Both the position numbers and the translations under genes were made by a program. A stretch of DNA of 64,000 bases from Manis javanica (lineage: Eukaryota; Chordata; Mammalia; Pholidota; Manidae): NCBI RefSeq assembly GCF_040802235.1, contig NC_133167.1:16298501-16362500 (forward strand). The letters run 5' to 3'. Every line of letters begins with the position of its first letter. Position 1 is the stretch's first letter. Positions 1 through 13,000 of the stretch are shown one piece after another. The notes beneath the pieces were generated by a model. The model was not told the DNA's origin and did not search any database. It was given only the letters and a program-made list of their open reading frames with translations.

Positions 1-34
1 AGGAACACTGTCTCAGACAAACATTGTATTTGTT

Positions 35-403
35 TACAAGGGGGGCTATGACAAAGTACCACAAAATGGGTGGCTTAGACAACAGCAATCTATTGTCTCA
101 CAGTTCTGGAGGCTAGAAGTCCAAGATCAAGGTATAGACAGAGTTGCTGTTTCTCCTGAGGCCTCCCTCCTCGGCTTATAGATGGCCGCCTTCTCCCTGT
201 GTCTTCACATGGTCTTCCTTCTGTGCATGTCTGTGTCCAGATCTCCTCTTCTTATAAGGACACCAACCATACTGGATTAGTACCTACCTTAATGACATCA
301 TTTTAACTTAAATTACCTCTTTAAAGACCCTAGTGCCAAATAGAGTCACATTCTGAGGTCCTGTGGTATATGAATTTTAGAAAGAGACAATTCAGTCCAC
401 AAC
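35..403 (-). mobile_element. MLT1C-like solo LTR (ERVL-MaLR)
   Basis: The reverse complement matches the MLT1C layout as I remember it. Read on the plus strand, landmarks run in the expected reverse order: 'acaaagtaccacaaa', 'gtctcacagttctggaggct', 'cttataaggacacca', 'gtcacattctgaggtc' and 'acaattcagtccacaac'. No internal retroviral sequence is attached, so it is a solo LTR. Divergence is high, as expected for a fossil shared across placentals. Confidence 0.85.
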
Positions 404-2590
404 ACATGGCCAAGCCCAACATCAATAGGACAGGGAAGTAGATTACACTCACCATAGCAAAGGTGGGAAAAGAAGCAAGAAGTGTCAACAAAATAATATA
501 ATCCATCACTGGAGACAAGGATGATGTGGTATGATAAGTGCCAAGATGAAAACATAACATGACAAGGTGAAATCCAAAAGTATCTGGCATTCAAAGCCCT
601 CCAGAAGATGGCCCCTGATTACCTGCCCTTCCTAATCTCAGCTTTACTATAGAATAGCATTGAACCTTTATACAAAGGGGCAATGACAGTACACTGCGAC
701 ACAGCAGAAAGATCTATCTGAATTCCTAAGACCTGTTCTTTTCTACATGATATCCTGATTTCTAATCCAACATGAGCCAAAAACTATCTGTATAGTCCTG
801 GGAAAATCCTTTTCTCTCCCAGGATCTATAATCTTATTTTTAAGAAGCGGAAACAGACACTAAGGTCCCTAAGATTCTTTGGCCCAGTTTCTTTTCTTTG
901 TGTTGTATATTCCACAGAACATTAGTCCCACGAGATACCATGCAAACAAATGTTTCCATGAGCAAGAACACTTGGAAAATGCTGCATACAATATCCCTTT
1001 CCTAAAAGACCAAAGGTTATGAAAAGTCCTGCAATTAAAAAAAAAGAAAGAAAGAGCCTGTTTTATTTCAGCTATTTCCCAGATGTATTTGGCCTAAAGA
1101 ACTTCTCTGTCTGCCCCTTGCAACATGGCCCAAACCCAATGAACTAACTCCCTCAAAACACACAGACTTGGAGAGTTAGGTTTGCTAAGGTCTATGTCCT
1201 GTTTCTCCTCCCTGCACCCAGAGAATGTGGTGCTCTGTGAATTTTTGTATCTAAGCCAGAAAGTCCTACAGGCTATGATGAGGCTCCCTCTCACAGGCCC
1301 ATGTGCACAGCTCAATTCTCCCCATTGTCTGAAAGCTCTACAAACAGGCCAGCAAAAGCACAAGGCATCACACACCCACCACTTGTACGTAAGGAGTCCA
1401 TGCTCTCATTCCCAGTGTTACTTCAAAGATTTCAGCATCTCCTTTTTGGGGATTCTCTCCTGTCTATAGTGTATTTTCAAAATACCTTCAGTAATGGCAA
1501 ATCTTGGTCCTTTGTGGGAGAGAGTTGAGTTTTGGAAACAATAAATGTCTACTGCAGCCAAGTCTGGGGAATAACTTGAGTGATGAAGCTGAGAAATACT
1601 GTTCTGCATCAAAAAATGGAGAGGATAATTCACCTCATCTTTCAGTCAGACCCATTCTCATCTGGCTCCCAGGTCTCTGGAACAAAAATAGTCGTTCCAA
1701 ATGAGATCTCCCGTGCATTCCAGAATCTCCACACGCCATATGCCGAGCAGTCTGTGTCTGTCTTGAATGGCAAACAATTATGTCCACTTGTTTGTTTTGT
1801 TCCTTTATTTTGCCCCTTGTCTGAAGAGAGATGCATAATCCAGTGTTTCTCGCTCTGTGAGTTCTCATGGGGCCATTCATGTTTTTGTTGCCAGCTATTG
1901 TTCTGAATTCAGACGACTATCCTCAAATTGCACATCGCATCTTTAATTGAGCCGAAGCCATTCTAATGCCTCCCTTTCTTCCCCTCCCCCTTCATCCCCT
2001 GCATATGATCACTGCCTCTCCCTGGCTTTGATCCCAGGGTGAGGACTGTTTTGTTTTTTTAACACTATTCCTGTTATTCAGTAGTCAGCCTGCGCTTTTT
2101 CTTTCTAACAAATAACATTTAATTGCTTTAACACAACTTTTTCAAGGAGACAGAGGAGTGTTCTTTGAAGATCCAAATTATACTCAAAGCGGGTCTCTCA
2201 AAGTAGAAGGAGATTTGTGCTGACTTTTAATAACCAGAACATGAAACAAAAGGAAGAGGTTTTATACCACCTTCTCTGAGAAAATTTAACTGTGGCTATA
2301 TCACCAAAGATTGTCAGAGCTAGAAGGCAGTGTAGAGGTTATAGATTCTTAGTGGGTTCCAAACTCCTGTAACTATGGAAGTCATTTCAGACGAAAGCTT
2401 TCAGAATCCTGAATATCAAACAAAAGCAGTGAGGAGTTCTCGGGATAGTGGAAATCTTAGGATTGGCTTGAAATGCTTCATTGTTTACAGATCTGAAGTA
2501 TCTGGAGCTTCTCTGCTCTTGATTTTGATCGCAGTTTAAAAACACAGACATTTTATTTATGATCAAAGTGAGGACCAAAGAGACTCACTA
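404..2590. other. Unique intergenic sequence without a recognised gene
   Basis: No convincing exon or RNA gene is seen. Short open frames overlap on both strands without codon structure and look like chance. There is an A-rich (GAAA)n stretch at about 1,037-1,054. The part from about 1,890 to 2,120 is non-repetitive and AT-rich with homeodomain-like 'ttaattga' and 'ttaattgc' cores, so it could be conserved non-coding DNA. That is untested. Confidence 0.5.
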
Positions 2591-2595
2591 GAATC

Positions 2596-2800
2596 TTGTG
2601 GTTCCTATATCAGGCTTAGCCCTAAATCTAGCTATGCATCTGAAGCACTGGGGAGCTGAGTAGAAACAGATTTGGGGGCCCCAGCCTCTGAGGATTCCGA
2701 TTCAATAGGTCTGGAGTAAGAACTCTGGATCAGCATTTTCTAAAAATACCCTATGAGTTGGATGCAGATTCAGGTTTTGGAACCACTCATCTGTGCTATC
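2596..2800 (+). mobile_element. MER5A-like hAT-Charlie MITE fossil
   Basis: The order of motifs is that of MER5A: 'ggggccccagcctctgagga', 'gattcaataggtctgg', and a terminal 'ttttggaaccactc'. It is a non-autonomous DNA transposon with no coding capacity. Both ends are eroded, so the boundaries are approximate. Confidence 0.65.
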
Positions 2801-3084
2801 AGGCCCTCCATGCCCAGGTACCTAAGGGCAATTGGTTGTTGCTGGGAAAAACAAACAAACCCAGAGAAGAGCCTGGGTTTGCTCATGACGTGACCATTAC
2901 TACAAATGATAAAATAGAATGATTTGGACTCTTTTAGTCAGTTCTGAAAATGAATTTAATACGTTTAATAAGTTATTTACAAAATACCACTCACAGGGAA
3001 TTTGACCAATGTTTTGTGTCCTTTAGGTAATTGCTTGGCATTTTATAGAAATAAACCCCTAAGCAGTATCTTAAGGTCGATTAT

Positions 3085-3290
3085 GCTTTCCCTTTTAGTA
3101 AGTGGCTTCCATGCATTATCTTTTTCAGTCCATCCAACAACCTGAAATATGAGTAAAGCAAGTCTTCTTTTCCTTATTTTATAGACAATACTACTGAGAC
3201 TTGCGGAAGAGGAACGGCATACTGAGGAACACAGCTAGTTGGGGTAGATCTAAAACCAAAATCTTGGATTCTGAATCAAATATGCCTCCT
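3085..3290 (-). mobile_element. MIR SINE fossil
   Basis: The reverse-strand MIR order is visible on the plus strand: a 'cattatcttttt' region, then 'cttattttatagacaa', 'actgagac', and 'gaacacagctagttggg'. The tRNA-related end lies to the right. It is strongly diverged and its limits are approximate. Confidence 0.5.
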
Positions 3291-4740
3291 TAATGCATCA
3301 AGAAATAATCCATATTACCAGTGCCTCCTCTTTTATGTTCATTTCAACATAATCACAAATGGTATTATAAAATGGAAAACTCAATAACCCTAAGAGCTAT
3401 TAAAAAAACACTATTGATGCTCACAGCCAGGACCTCATGATGTTTATTCTAATGTCCTCATTTACTACCATGCTATCATTGTAAAATGAAAACCGTTCAA
3501 CAGAATTATATCCTTTCACTTCCCAAAATCAATTTCCACTTAGGCTAGGAAGTACAGTAGTAGGTTCAAACTCAAAAATGGGAAGACTCCACATCACAAA
3601 TTATTCATCAACAACAATGAAAAGTCAATATTTATATCAATTTTAAGAGGAAATAGAACTTGTTAGGAAACAAAATAAAAGGCTGCTTAAGAAATGTGAG
3701 TATTTCATACTTGGGTTACATTCAAGGAAAGCAGGTTAGCGAGGGCCTGAGCAATTTGATGATTTTTTCCTTTGCGTGATCAACTCTGCATCAGTGGATT
3801 GCACTGAGGATGCTACACCCAATTTGATTAGTACCCTGGCTAAAGTCATTGCTCCATTCCAGGGACTTTTTTCAGTCATATGGACATTGCTGTTGTCAAC
3901 CAGTTCTTTTTAGACATGAGAGGAGAGCACATTGCTGGGACTGAACTTCAGGACTAACCCCAAATTGCTTTAGGAAATCCTCAGGTTTCCTATATGTGCA
4001 GTCAGGATAGCTCCCTCCAGGAAGTTGGAAAAATTCCCTGGGCAACAAAATCTTTACCAATCACAAGGGGGCTTCCTAGCCCCTCCAGGTTCCCCTTTTC
4101 CCTTCATGTTTGCCCTGTATCTCTCTTTAACTGATCCCCTTAAAAACAGTACTAAGGGTCATGTGCCACCCACACTAAAACATACTCTAAAGCTACACTA
4201 AGCAAAACAGTGTAGCAGAGGTCCCAGAATAAACAAATAAATCTCAATATCTACTTTGTTCACATAGCTGGTTTCTTCTCTCTGCCTCTCCTCTCTCTCT
4301 GGATGGCTTTAGAGGAGTATGACGTCTCTTTGGCTGCCTTCTGAACACCCAAGGCTCAGAACAAGACAGGTCTTGGGCAGTACTTCATGAGTATTTGTTG
4401 AATAATTGAAGGACAGGTTGGTACTTACATTCCAAATGGAGGAAAAAATATTCTCTGCACCATAAATTGGGGTAAAGTAGGCTGACGGGAGTGGCAAGTA
4501 ACACCAGAGGGAAGGAGTGGGGAAGCAGAAGAAGAGGAATCAGAAGAAAAAACACAAATAGGAGTTCGTAGTTGCTATTTTTTAATGGGAAGTTACCCTC
4601 CCTGCATTTCACTGATCTTTAGTAAACCACAGCCTAACAAAACACATGCAAATATATCACACTATGAGGAGGAAGCCTGGGGCTGGAGGAGCATTTTATT
4701 CTCATTTTTATTATAGGCATATATTCATGTTTCCAGGTGG
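3291..4740. other. Unassigned intergenic sequence
   Basis: I see no gene and cannot name a repeat family with confidence. The stretch is AT-rich, and open frames on both strands are under 80 codons and show no similarity I recognise. A pyrimidine-rich patch lies at about 4,270-4,305. Confidence 0.4.
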
Positions 4741-4948
4741 AGATCTTTGACCCAGATACTAAGATCCATCCCATGAAAACCAGCCAAATATTTAAAAGAT
4801 GTAAAGATGATGTTTAGCCCTGAGTTACTAATAACACCAAAAAATAGGAAACAACCTCAATGTGCCTCCATAGAGAACACGTTAAGTAATTAGTGCGCAT
4901 CCAAACAACTAAACATCATGTAGCCATTTAAAAAATGGGGGATGTAGG
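4741..4948 (+). mobile_element. Ancient L1M 3' region, left half (split by L1 copy A)
   Basis: Wording typical of the 3' end of old L1 elements is visible, including 'ataggaaacaacctcaatgt' and 'catgtagccattta'. The similarity stops where the younger L1 begins and resumes at about 6,755, so this is the interrupted host of that insertion. Confidence 0.7.
4932..4948. repeat. Left target-site duplication of L1 copy A
   Basis: The short stretch 'atgggggatgtag' just before the L1 matches 'ataggggttgtag' just after its A-rich tail (about 6,741-6,754) with two mismatches. This marks one insertion event by target-primed reverse transcription. Confidence 0.7.
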
Positions 4949-4950
4949 AC

Positions 4951-6740
4951 ACTAATAAATGGAAATTCATCGCATGCTCTTGGCGAGGAAGAATTAATAT
5001 TGTCAAAATGGCCATCCTGCCTAAAGCAATCTACAGATTCAATGCAATCCCTATCAAAATACCAACGGCATTCTTCAATGAACTAGAGCAAATAGTTCTA
5101 AAATTCATATGGAATGACAAAAGACCCCAAATAGCCAAAGCAATCCTGAAAGGAAGAATAAAGCAAGAGGGCTCTCGCTTCCCAACTTCAAGCTCTACTA
5201 CAAAGCCACAGTAATCAAGACAATTTGGTACTGGCACAAGAACAGACCCATAGACCAGTGGAACAGAATAGAGAGCCCAGATATAAACCCAAGCATATAT
5301 GGTCAATTAATATACAATAAAGGAGCCATGGATATATAATGGGGAAATGACAGCCTCTTCAACAGCTAGCATTGGCAAAACTGGACAGCTACATGTAAGA
5401 GAATGAAACTGGATTATTGTCTAACCCCATACAAAAAAGTAAACTCAAAAGGGATCAAAAACCTGAATGTAAGTCATGAAACCATAAAACTCTTAGAAAA
5501 AAACATAGGCAAAAATCTCTTGGACATAAATATGAGCAACTTCTTCATGAACATATCTCCCCAGGCAAGGGAAACAAAAGCAAAAATAAACAAGTAGGAC
5601 TATATCAAACTAAAAAGCTTCTGTACAGCAAAGGACACCATCAATAGAACAAAAAGGCATCCTACAGTATGGGAGAATATATTCACAAATGACATATCAA
5701 ATAAAGGGTTGACATCCATATTACATAAAGAGCTCACACACCTCAACAATCAGAAAGCAAATAATCCAATTAAAAAATGAGCAGAGGATCTGAACAGACA
5801 CTTCTCCAAAGAAGAAATTCACATGCCAACAGGCACATGAAAAGATGCTCCACGTTGCTAGTCATTCAGAGAAATGCAAATTAAAACTACAATGAGATAT
5901 CACCTCACACCAGTTAGGATGGCTGCCATCCAAAAGACAAACAACAATAAATGTTGGAGAGGATGTGGAGAAAGGGGAACCCTCCTACACTGCTCGTGGG
6001 AATGTAAACTAGTTCAACCATTGTGGAAAGCAGTATGGAGGTTCCTCAAAAAACTCAAAATAGAAATACCATTTTACCCAGGAATTCTACTCCTAGGAAT
6101 TTACCCTACAAATGCAGCAGCCCAGTTTGAAAAAGACATATGCACCCCTATGTTTATCACAGCACTATTTACAATAGCCAAGAAATGGAAGCAACCTAAG
6201 TGTCCATCAGTAGATGAATGGATAAAGAAGATGTGGTACATATACACAATGGAATATTCTTCAGCCATAAGAAGAAAACAAATCCTACCATTTGCAACAA
6301 CATGGATGGAGCTAGAGGGTATTATGCTCAATGAAATAAGCCAGGCAGAGAAAGACAACTATCAAATGATTTCACTCATCTGTAGAGTATAAGAACAAAG
6401 CAAAACTGAAGGAACAAAACAGCAGCAGACTCACAGAACCCAAGAGTGGACTAACAGTTACCAAAGGAAAAGGAACTGGGGAAGATGGGTGGGAATGGAG
6501 GGAGAAGGGGGAAAAGGGATATTACAATTAGCATACATATGTAGCAGAGAGCAGGGGGAGGAAATATGGGGAAGGTAGTATAACACAGAGAAGACAAGTA
6601 GTGATTCTATAGCATCTTACTACACTGATGGACAGTGACTGTAATGGGGTATGTGGTGGGGACTTGATAATAGGGGGAGTCTAGTAACCATAATATTGCT
6701 CATGTAATTTGTACATTAGTAATAGCAAAATTTAAAAAAA
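4951..6740 (+). mobile_element. 5'-truncated L1 (copy A)
   Basis: About 1.8 kb of the L1 3' end is present: the end of the reverse-transcriptase part of ORF2, the C-terminal cysteine domain, the 3'UTR and an A-rich end. The sequence is collinear with copy B from about 28,995 to 30,789. The 3'UTR has the same G-rich tract and the 'actacactgatggacagtga' block. It is inserted into an older L1M and flanked by a target-site duplication. It starts inside ORF2 and cannot move by itself. Confidence 0.93.
4957..6395 (+). pseudogene. L1 ORF2 C-terminal remnant (copy A)
   Basis: This is the end of ORF2, the L1 endonuclease and reverse-transcriptase protein. The longest uninterrupted piece is 5,874-6,392 (172 codons). 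It holds the C-terminal zinc-knuckle-like region, with cysteines and histidine around '[18 protein letters not shown]', followed by the usual '[12 protein letters not shown]' area. The frame upstream (5,008-5,597 and beyond) is broken by stops and shifts. The catalytic FADD motif lies upstream of the truncation and is absent. Confidence 0.9.
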
Positions 6741-6754
6741 AATAGGGGTTGTAG

Positions 6755-6905
6755 ATTTTTATATATCGTTTTGGAAACATATCCAGAGAATGCTGGTAAG
6801 TGAAACAAGCAGCTAATAAGACATTAGTTTGTGTAATATGAGATGATTTCTGAAAAATGTAAAGATAACATGCAAAGGAACAAAGTCAAGAAGAATATTA
6901 AAAAG
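6755..6905 (+). mobile_element. Ancient L1M 3' region, right half
   Basis: This continues the element cut at 4,948. After 'ttggaaacatatccagagaa' it has 'gtaagtgaaacaagcagcta' and 'tgatttctgaaaaatg', as old L1 3' ends do. Together with 4,741-4,948 it dates the young L1 as the later arrival. Confidence 0.65.
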
Positions 6906-9070
6906 TGTTGGCATTGCAGGAGAATTCCAGTACCCACTCAGATACAGCCAATTTTAAGGCCAGAAATAATTGACCCTTTCTGTCAAATGCAGCATGCCTA
7001 CTGGGGTCCAAAAGTAGTATTTTAAACATTTAAAGATTTGCAAGGTAATTTATGGAGAAAGTCATATCACGGAAGAATGTTACCACTAAGGCATTACCTT
7101 GGGAAGAGCTAGTTTTAGTCAAGGAAAGTTCCAGCCTCACTGTAGTAAACAGAGAAGGAAGCCCCAGGAGAAAACAGAAAAGATGCTCTGCCATCTTATC
7201 TCCCATCCTTGAAGCCACCTCCTCCTCCATGATTATTATAACATCACAGCCACTCCTCTGCTTACTTGTAAGTTGTAACCAGGGGAGCAATTTCTCTCAC
7301 CTACCCCCCACCACCACCCTCCAAAAGCTGGGGAGAATGGAAGATGAGATAGACATTCAGTTTTCTCCTCTCTGTTCCCAGAATCAGCATCACCATACCC
7401 ACGGTCCTAGGTTTAAAGGAAAGAACAGATTTCCAGAAAACCCTAAAATCCTTCCTTTGGTTAGAGGTCTTATGAGAGACAGAGAGAGAGAAGTTGAGAG
7501 AGAGAGAGAGAGGAAGGGAAGAGGGAAAGGAAGGAGGAAGGCATGTTTTCTGTCCCCCAAATACAACATCAGGACTGACCTGCGTCAAGAGCAGAAATTG
7601 GTTTCACAAACATGACAGATCTAAGAAACAAAATCGCCATCAGCTCATATGTTTCACCGATTTGATGTGGTTATAAAAGTAGAATAGCCTCCGGATAAAA
7701 ACCTGGTTTCTGAGATCATGGGCCCTATTACAATAAAATTTCCCTGTAACGATTTAGACCCAGGTATATGGAAAACACTTCACTGGCACAGTTTTTCCCA
7801 AGTGTATTAAAATTTTTATTTCATCCACGGTAAAGCCCTTTTCTCCCAGAAAGAGATATGAGGTTTAATAAGGGAGTGACTTTGCAGTGGTTTCTGCCTC
7901 AGTTTACAGGGGCCAGTTTTTCCCCGCATGCCAGGGACCAGGGAGTGCTGCAGACCTGGACAAGGTTACCCTTTAGGGGTTTCCCATCCTGATCCTAGAA
8001 CAAAGCCTAGGGACAGCCTTGTGCAAATTTCTGACCCCTCTTCCACATGCTGCCTGCTCCAGGTGTTGGTCCCCTGTTACTCTGATAAAGGCCTAGTAAG
8101 GTATGAAACTGAAGAGTTCTGGAAATGTCCACGCAACAGAATATTGTTAAGCCTCCCCTTTCTGGGTTCTTTTTCCTACTCTAGGCACTCAGGACCCTTT
8201 CCATAACAAAACTTCCTCTCAGGAAATGACCTCATGTCTGTCAGTCATTCACACTTTAGAGGGAATTCAAACATCTCCTCTTCCCAAAGCATTTTAATTT
8301 ACAACCCTTCTGATTGTGAGCAAGAATATTTTGTTCCTTAGAGGAATCTCAGGCATATGATTGGACTTTTTTGGAGAGGGAGTGAGAAGGAAGATTTTTC
8401 CAACTCCTTGAAATCTCACTATTTTCTGTGTGGATACGTAAAACAAGCATGGCCCCAAAAGCAAAAAAGACCACAGAAGCAGAGTTGCTATTTGGACGAC
8501 TGGTTCAGAATCACAGCAGAGAGAAATCCATTTTCAAGCCATCTCTTTAAATGGTTGCCTCCCCCACAGATCAACTCCATCTCTGCTCCCTTAAAACACT
8601 ACTCATTTCCCCCATGCTGATTGAGCACCCAGCTGGAATGGACCCCACCCTCAAGGAAATACACTCTCACTGGCTGGAGAATAGATGCAGCATAGTACAA
8701 CCACCTATAACTTTCAGTGATGGGTTGCATATTTACAATTATTTTAATTACAGTTGAAAGGACAAAGATCAGGAACAGATGTCAGACATATGAATTAAAA
8801 TTAATGATTATTTGTTAATGGAGTGAAGAGCCATTCATCATTTTATTAGAACTAATTCTTAAGGCCATATGGAACCTTTTACAATGGAGCAAATCTTTAT
8901 TCTCTCTAGAATATTAAGATTTTGATTAATAAAATGCAGAGAACAGGGATGCCCAAGTAAAACTGCCTTTTATTAAATTTAGTAGTTACTAAATATCCAA
9001 TAAATATGACAAACTGGATATGTTCTAATAAAGTAAGTATAGAAACACTAACCAGGTTGTGCTGTCTTAC
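6906..9070. other. Unique intergenic sequence
   Basis: No gene is recognised. The largest open frame (7,052-7,615, plus strand, 187 codons) runs through a purine-rich simple repeat and ends in low-complexity Arg/Glu, so it is unlikely to be real. The stretch 8,740-9,060 is very AT-rich and non-repetitive. Confidence 0.45.
7474..7541 (+). repeat. (GA)n purine-rich simple repeat
   Basis: This is a run of GA dinucleotides grading into GGAA-rich sequence. All-purine tracts of this length can form triplex DNA or act as GAGA-type sites, but nothing else here points to a function. Confidence 0.9.
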
Positions 9071-9074
9071 CCTC

Positions 9075-9830
9075 CTTCCTTCATTTATTTAACAAATGTT
9101 TATTGTCAGGTACCATGCTAGAGATAGAAATATAATAGTGAACAAAAACAGAGATGGTCCTGCCTTCTGGTCTAACAGTGTAAAAGAAACAGATATTAAT
9201 CAAATAACTATACTCACAAATGTAAAATCACAACTATAAAAAATAAGTTTGTGCAAAGGCCCTGTGACAGGGGATATCCTAGAGCATGCAGTTAAAGGAC
9301 CAAAAGCTAGAATGACTAGAAAAATAAGCCTGAGCAGAGACCTGGTATCAGAAGAGGCTGAAGAGGCAGGTAAGGGTCAGTAGGCCAGGACTGGAGTTCT
9401 TTCTCCTAAGAACAATGGGAAACCAGTGAAGCATTTTAAGAGGGAGAGTGACAGGGTCAGATGTTAATTTTGAGATTGCTCTGGCTGCAGCGTGGAGTCT
9501 AAATGGGAGAGTGGAAGCAAGGTAATGTGCAGAGACCTTTTAGGTATGTTCGCAGTGTCCCAGGTGTAAGATGACAGAAGCAAGAGAGAGGGGAGGGAGA
9601 ATGTCGGCAGAGTGCTGGTGGTCAGGCTGGGATGGAGGTGAACAGAGAGAAGTAGTTGGATTTCAGAGAGATTTTGTAGCTATCTAGTTCCAGGGAATAG
9701 ATTAGAAGGGGACACTGGTGAAGACAAGCAAGGTGTCCCTGGATGGCTCTTGGGTTTCTGGCTTGCAGAACAGGATGGATGGTAACACCATTCACTGAGA
9801 GCAAAAAAGTGCTGGAGGAACCCCAATTAA
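9075..9830 (+). mobile_element. Ancient interspersed repeat, family not assigned
   Basis: It begins 'tatttaacaaatgtttattg' and includes 'gcaaaggccctgtgacagg', 'aaaccagtgaagcattttaa' and 'gtgacagggtcagatgttaa'. I recognise this wording as a common old mammalian repeat but cannot name the family. Two other copies in this window (51,180-51,440 and 63,540-63,900) share the opening. It shows no coding capacity. Confidence 0.5.
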
Positions 9831-10089
9831 GAAGGGAAGGTTCCGGATCCCTGGGTTATCATTCCTTGAATGCCCTTCCTTGACTGTATGCCCCAGCAGA
9901 GGTCATGGCTGCAGTGGGGAGGAGGGTGAAGTTAAGGAAGTTAGTGTGGCCATCTCTAGCTGATCCCACTGACATGCCCTCCTCCTCCCTTGGGGATGTC
10001 AGCCCTGGGAGGATTTGGGAGATGACCCAGCCCCACCCCATCACTTGACAGGGCAATGAAGAGATCTTCCCTGACGCCACAGAGCAAAT

Positions 10090-13000
10090 GAGCAGGAGCA
10101 CAACGGCGGCCCAGAGGACACCTCAGAAAGCGCTCCTCAGAGAGCACCCGGCCACTCAGCAAACACGGCCCGACTGCCTGTGCCCAGTGCCTCACCAGGT
10201 GCCGTGCATCAAAGATGAATAAGTCACTGGCCCTGGAGGGGGAAGCATATTCACAGAAACTTCAAACCCGGTGCGATGACTCCAGGAAGGAGTCAGGGAT
10301 GAGACCCCAGGGTCACACCTGAGCTGAGTTTTGAAAATGTTGGGGATGGGGGTTGGGTGAGTGTTTCCCGGGGGAGGAGAGGGCAGGACAGAACGTATAG
10401 AGGCTGGGAGCAGGCTAGACCCTTGGTGGCCCTCCCTTCCTCCTCCTCCTCCTCCCCCAACCCAAGAGCCTTCCTGGCATAATCCCCTCAAGAAGTTCAA
10501 GTTTTTGGAAAACAAATCTCAGAAGAGGGTTTGCTTCTCTGCTGGTAACTCCCACTTCCTGCCCAGGAAACACAGACCTGGGCTTGAGCAGAGCCTGGGG
10601 ACCTTCTTCAGAGGTAGGCACAGGTGGGAGTCACAGTGATGGGGAAGAGAGAGCAGGAACAGAACACCAACAAAGATCTCAATATATCATCCTCCCACAA
10701 ATGTTCCAGAAAGTCCGTCTTGGCTTCAGTAAGAACGTATTGGAGAGAGGAATCAAATAGGGATGGGGCTGTTTAGGAGACAGAGCATCTGGCACGAGAA
10801 GGAGGGCCTGGATTTAAGGGAATAGAAGCATCTTTCTGTAGGCAGGGAGCAGATATTTGAGCATGCCTGTGACATTAAATCAGTCCACATAATCTGCCAC
10901 CCTATTCTCCTCCACAGGGAGCTAGAGCTACCCAAATAGCGCCCCAAACTAGGCGCAGATAAATATGGAAGGCCAGGGGGAAAGGAGATAGGGTTTCCAC
11001 TCCAACAGAAGCTGAGGATGTGAAGACATTTTCTCCTCTCTGAGTTCCGAAGACCCAGGACCTCAGTGTCCTCGTGGATACACGGGAAAAACTAACTCAG
11101 CCAACCTCTGGGCTCCTTCCTTTCGAGCCACTGAAAGGGGATATGGTTTAGCAGGAGCAGGCAGGTTTGCTCTGAGCCAAGGGTCACACTTGAAGTCAGT
11201 ACAGAGGACGGACCTCCAGGCTGAAAATGGTGTGACAGCCGATGTCAAAGCCTTGCCCGCAGCTCACCTGAAGGCTGCCAGCCGCCTCCATCACCAATGG
11301 CCCCGGTACCCACAATGGCCTGGAGCTCACTGTCCCTCCCCACCCCATCCACTCACACACTCATTTAGGGAGCTCAAAGACAGCACTGTTGCCTTCCCCG
11401 CCCTCCTCAAAGCCTTAGCTCGCAACATACGCCACATGCCCCTCCCAGCCCAGCCTACCTCACCACTCTCCCCCTCTCTTCCCTTCCTGTAGCCTCTCAC
11501 ACAGTGAGGAAAATTTAAGATCTCCTTCCAAAAAGATGTCCCCGCTCCCCTCTAGCAGACTGGGGGTGACCGGGTGGGAGAACTGCTTGGGGATGGGGAC
11601 CAGCCATTCCACAGAGCTGACAAAGCACCAGTGTTCCGCCGGGCCCTGGCCTCCAGGATAGATTTGCACCCAGGACACGGCACTGGAATTCTCCTGGGAC
11701 TGATCGCCTCATCCTTCCCATCTGTGGTTTTTGGGAGCCCACTCAGGAGTACCATTTGGAAAGCAGTTTGTGTGGTTTTCCTTTCAAAGACAAGGTGAAG
11801 ATGGGTTTCTGCAGACTGAGTCTTTGATGCCTAGAAGCATTCCTGGGAGCGAATACCCCAGGCCCCAGCAGTCAATCCCCCGTCACCAGGCTGCGCCGGC
11901 CTCTCACAAGCTCAAGTGTAATTTAGAGCTGTGCTTATTACAGGCTCAGACCTTGTTTGATGCACTAGAGTGGGAAAAAGTTCCCTCTCTGCATGTGGCC
12001 ATGTCCTATGTGTCTATTGTATCTTTAACAATGTAAACATGAGAAACAGATGGGGAAATCCAGGCGGGTGCCAGCCAAGCAGCGCTCACTGCAGACAATA
12101 CGCCGTGGTGCCAAGACAAATATGCTCCGTGGATATCGCTAATTTATAGTGCACTGGAACCAAGCAAAACAAATAACAATTAAGGCCCAGAAATCTTAAA
12201 ATGAATAACCTTTCTGTATACAAACTCAGTGCCACTATTAAAAGGCCATCAGCTGTGACAGATATATGAGCCATAACAATGAAACCCTTCTTATGTGAAT
12301 AATAACTGAAGAATTACCAGGGAAGGGGGCGTTTCTCTAGTTTGCAGAGTCTGTAGGTTTTGCCCACTGGGTGCTGCTCTGACAGAGTTGCAGACACGGG
12401 CACGATGCCTTCACAGACTTTGTCACTGTGATAACACTGCGAGGAGATGGAGTTAGGTATGGCAGGCCCTCATGTCGCCATTTTCCAGAAGGGACAGCTG
12501 TGACATAGGCTGAAGAGAATGGCCCAGTCACAGTGCTCTAATGAACCAAATGGTCTACCTGGGTCTCCTTTTAGTCCAGAATTCCTTCCACCAGCAAGCA
12601 TCCTCCCTCACCCATGCCTGCAAACCCCCCTTGCCTCCCCCACTATATCTTTGAAATAGGGAAGCAGGTGCCAGAAACCTTTTGGGAGCTGAATGGGCAG
12701 AGCTGGGGGTACAACAGGAACCCATCTTTTTCAATGCCCAGATATTACTTCAAGCCTTCAGCCCATTACCTCTCTTCACCAGTTGAGGCAAGTGCCTTAA
12801 TGGGCTATGTAGCCTCAAGCTTTGAGCCAGCTGGCTTTAACTGAATGGTTTCATATTTCAAGATATAAGCCTCCTTTAGGGGGTCACAGTTCAGTGCAGG
12901 AGACTCCACATGAAAACGTAGCCAACCCCCTCTCTCTGCCTACATCTCACCCACCCAATGGATCACTCACTGTATCTGGGCACAGCCCAGCAGCAATACC

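Noticed and set aside
7052..7615. 187-codon open frame
   Set aside because: It crosses a (GA)n repeat and ends in low-complexity Arg/Glu, with no homology I recognise.
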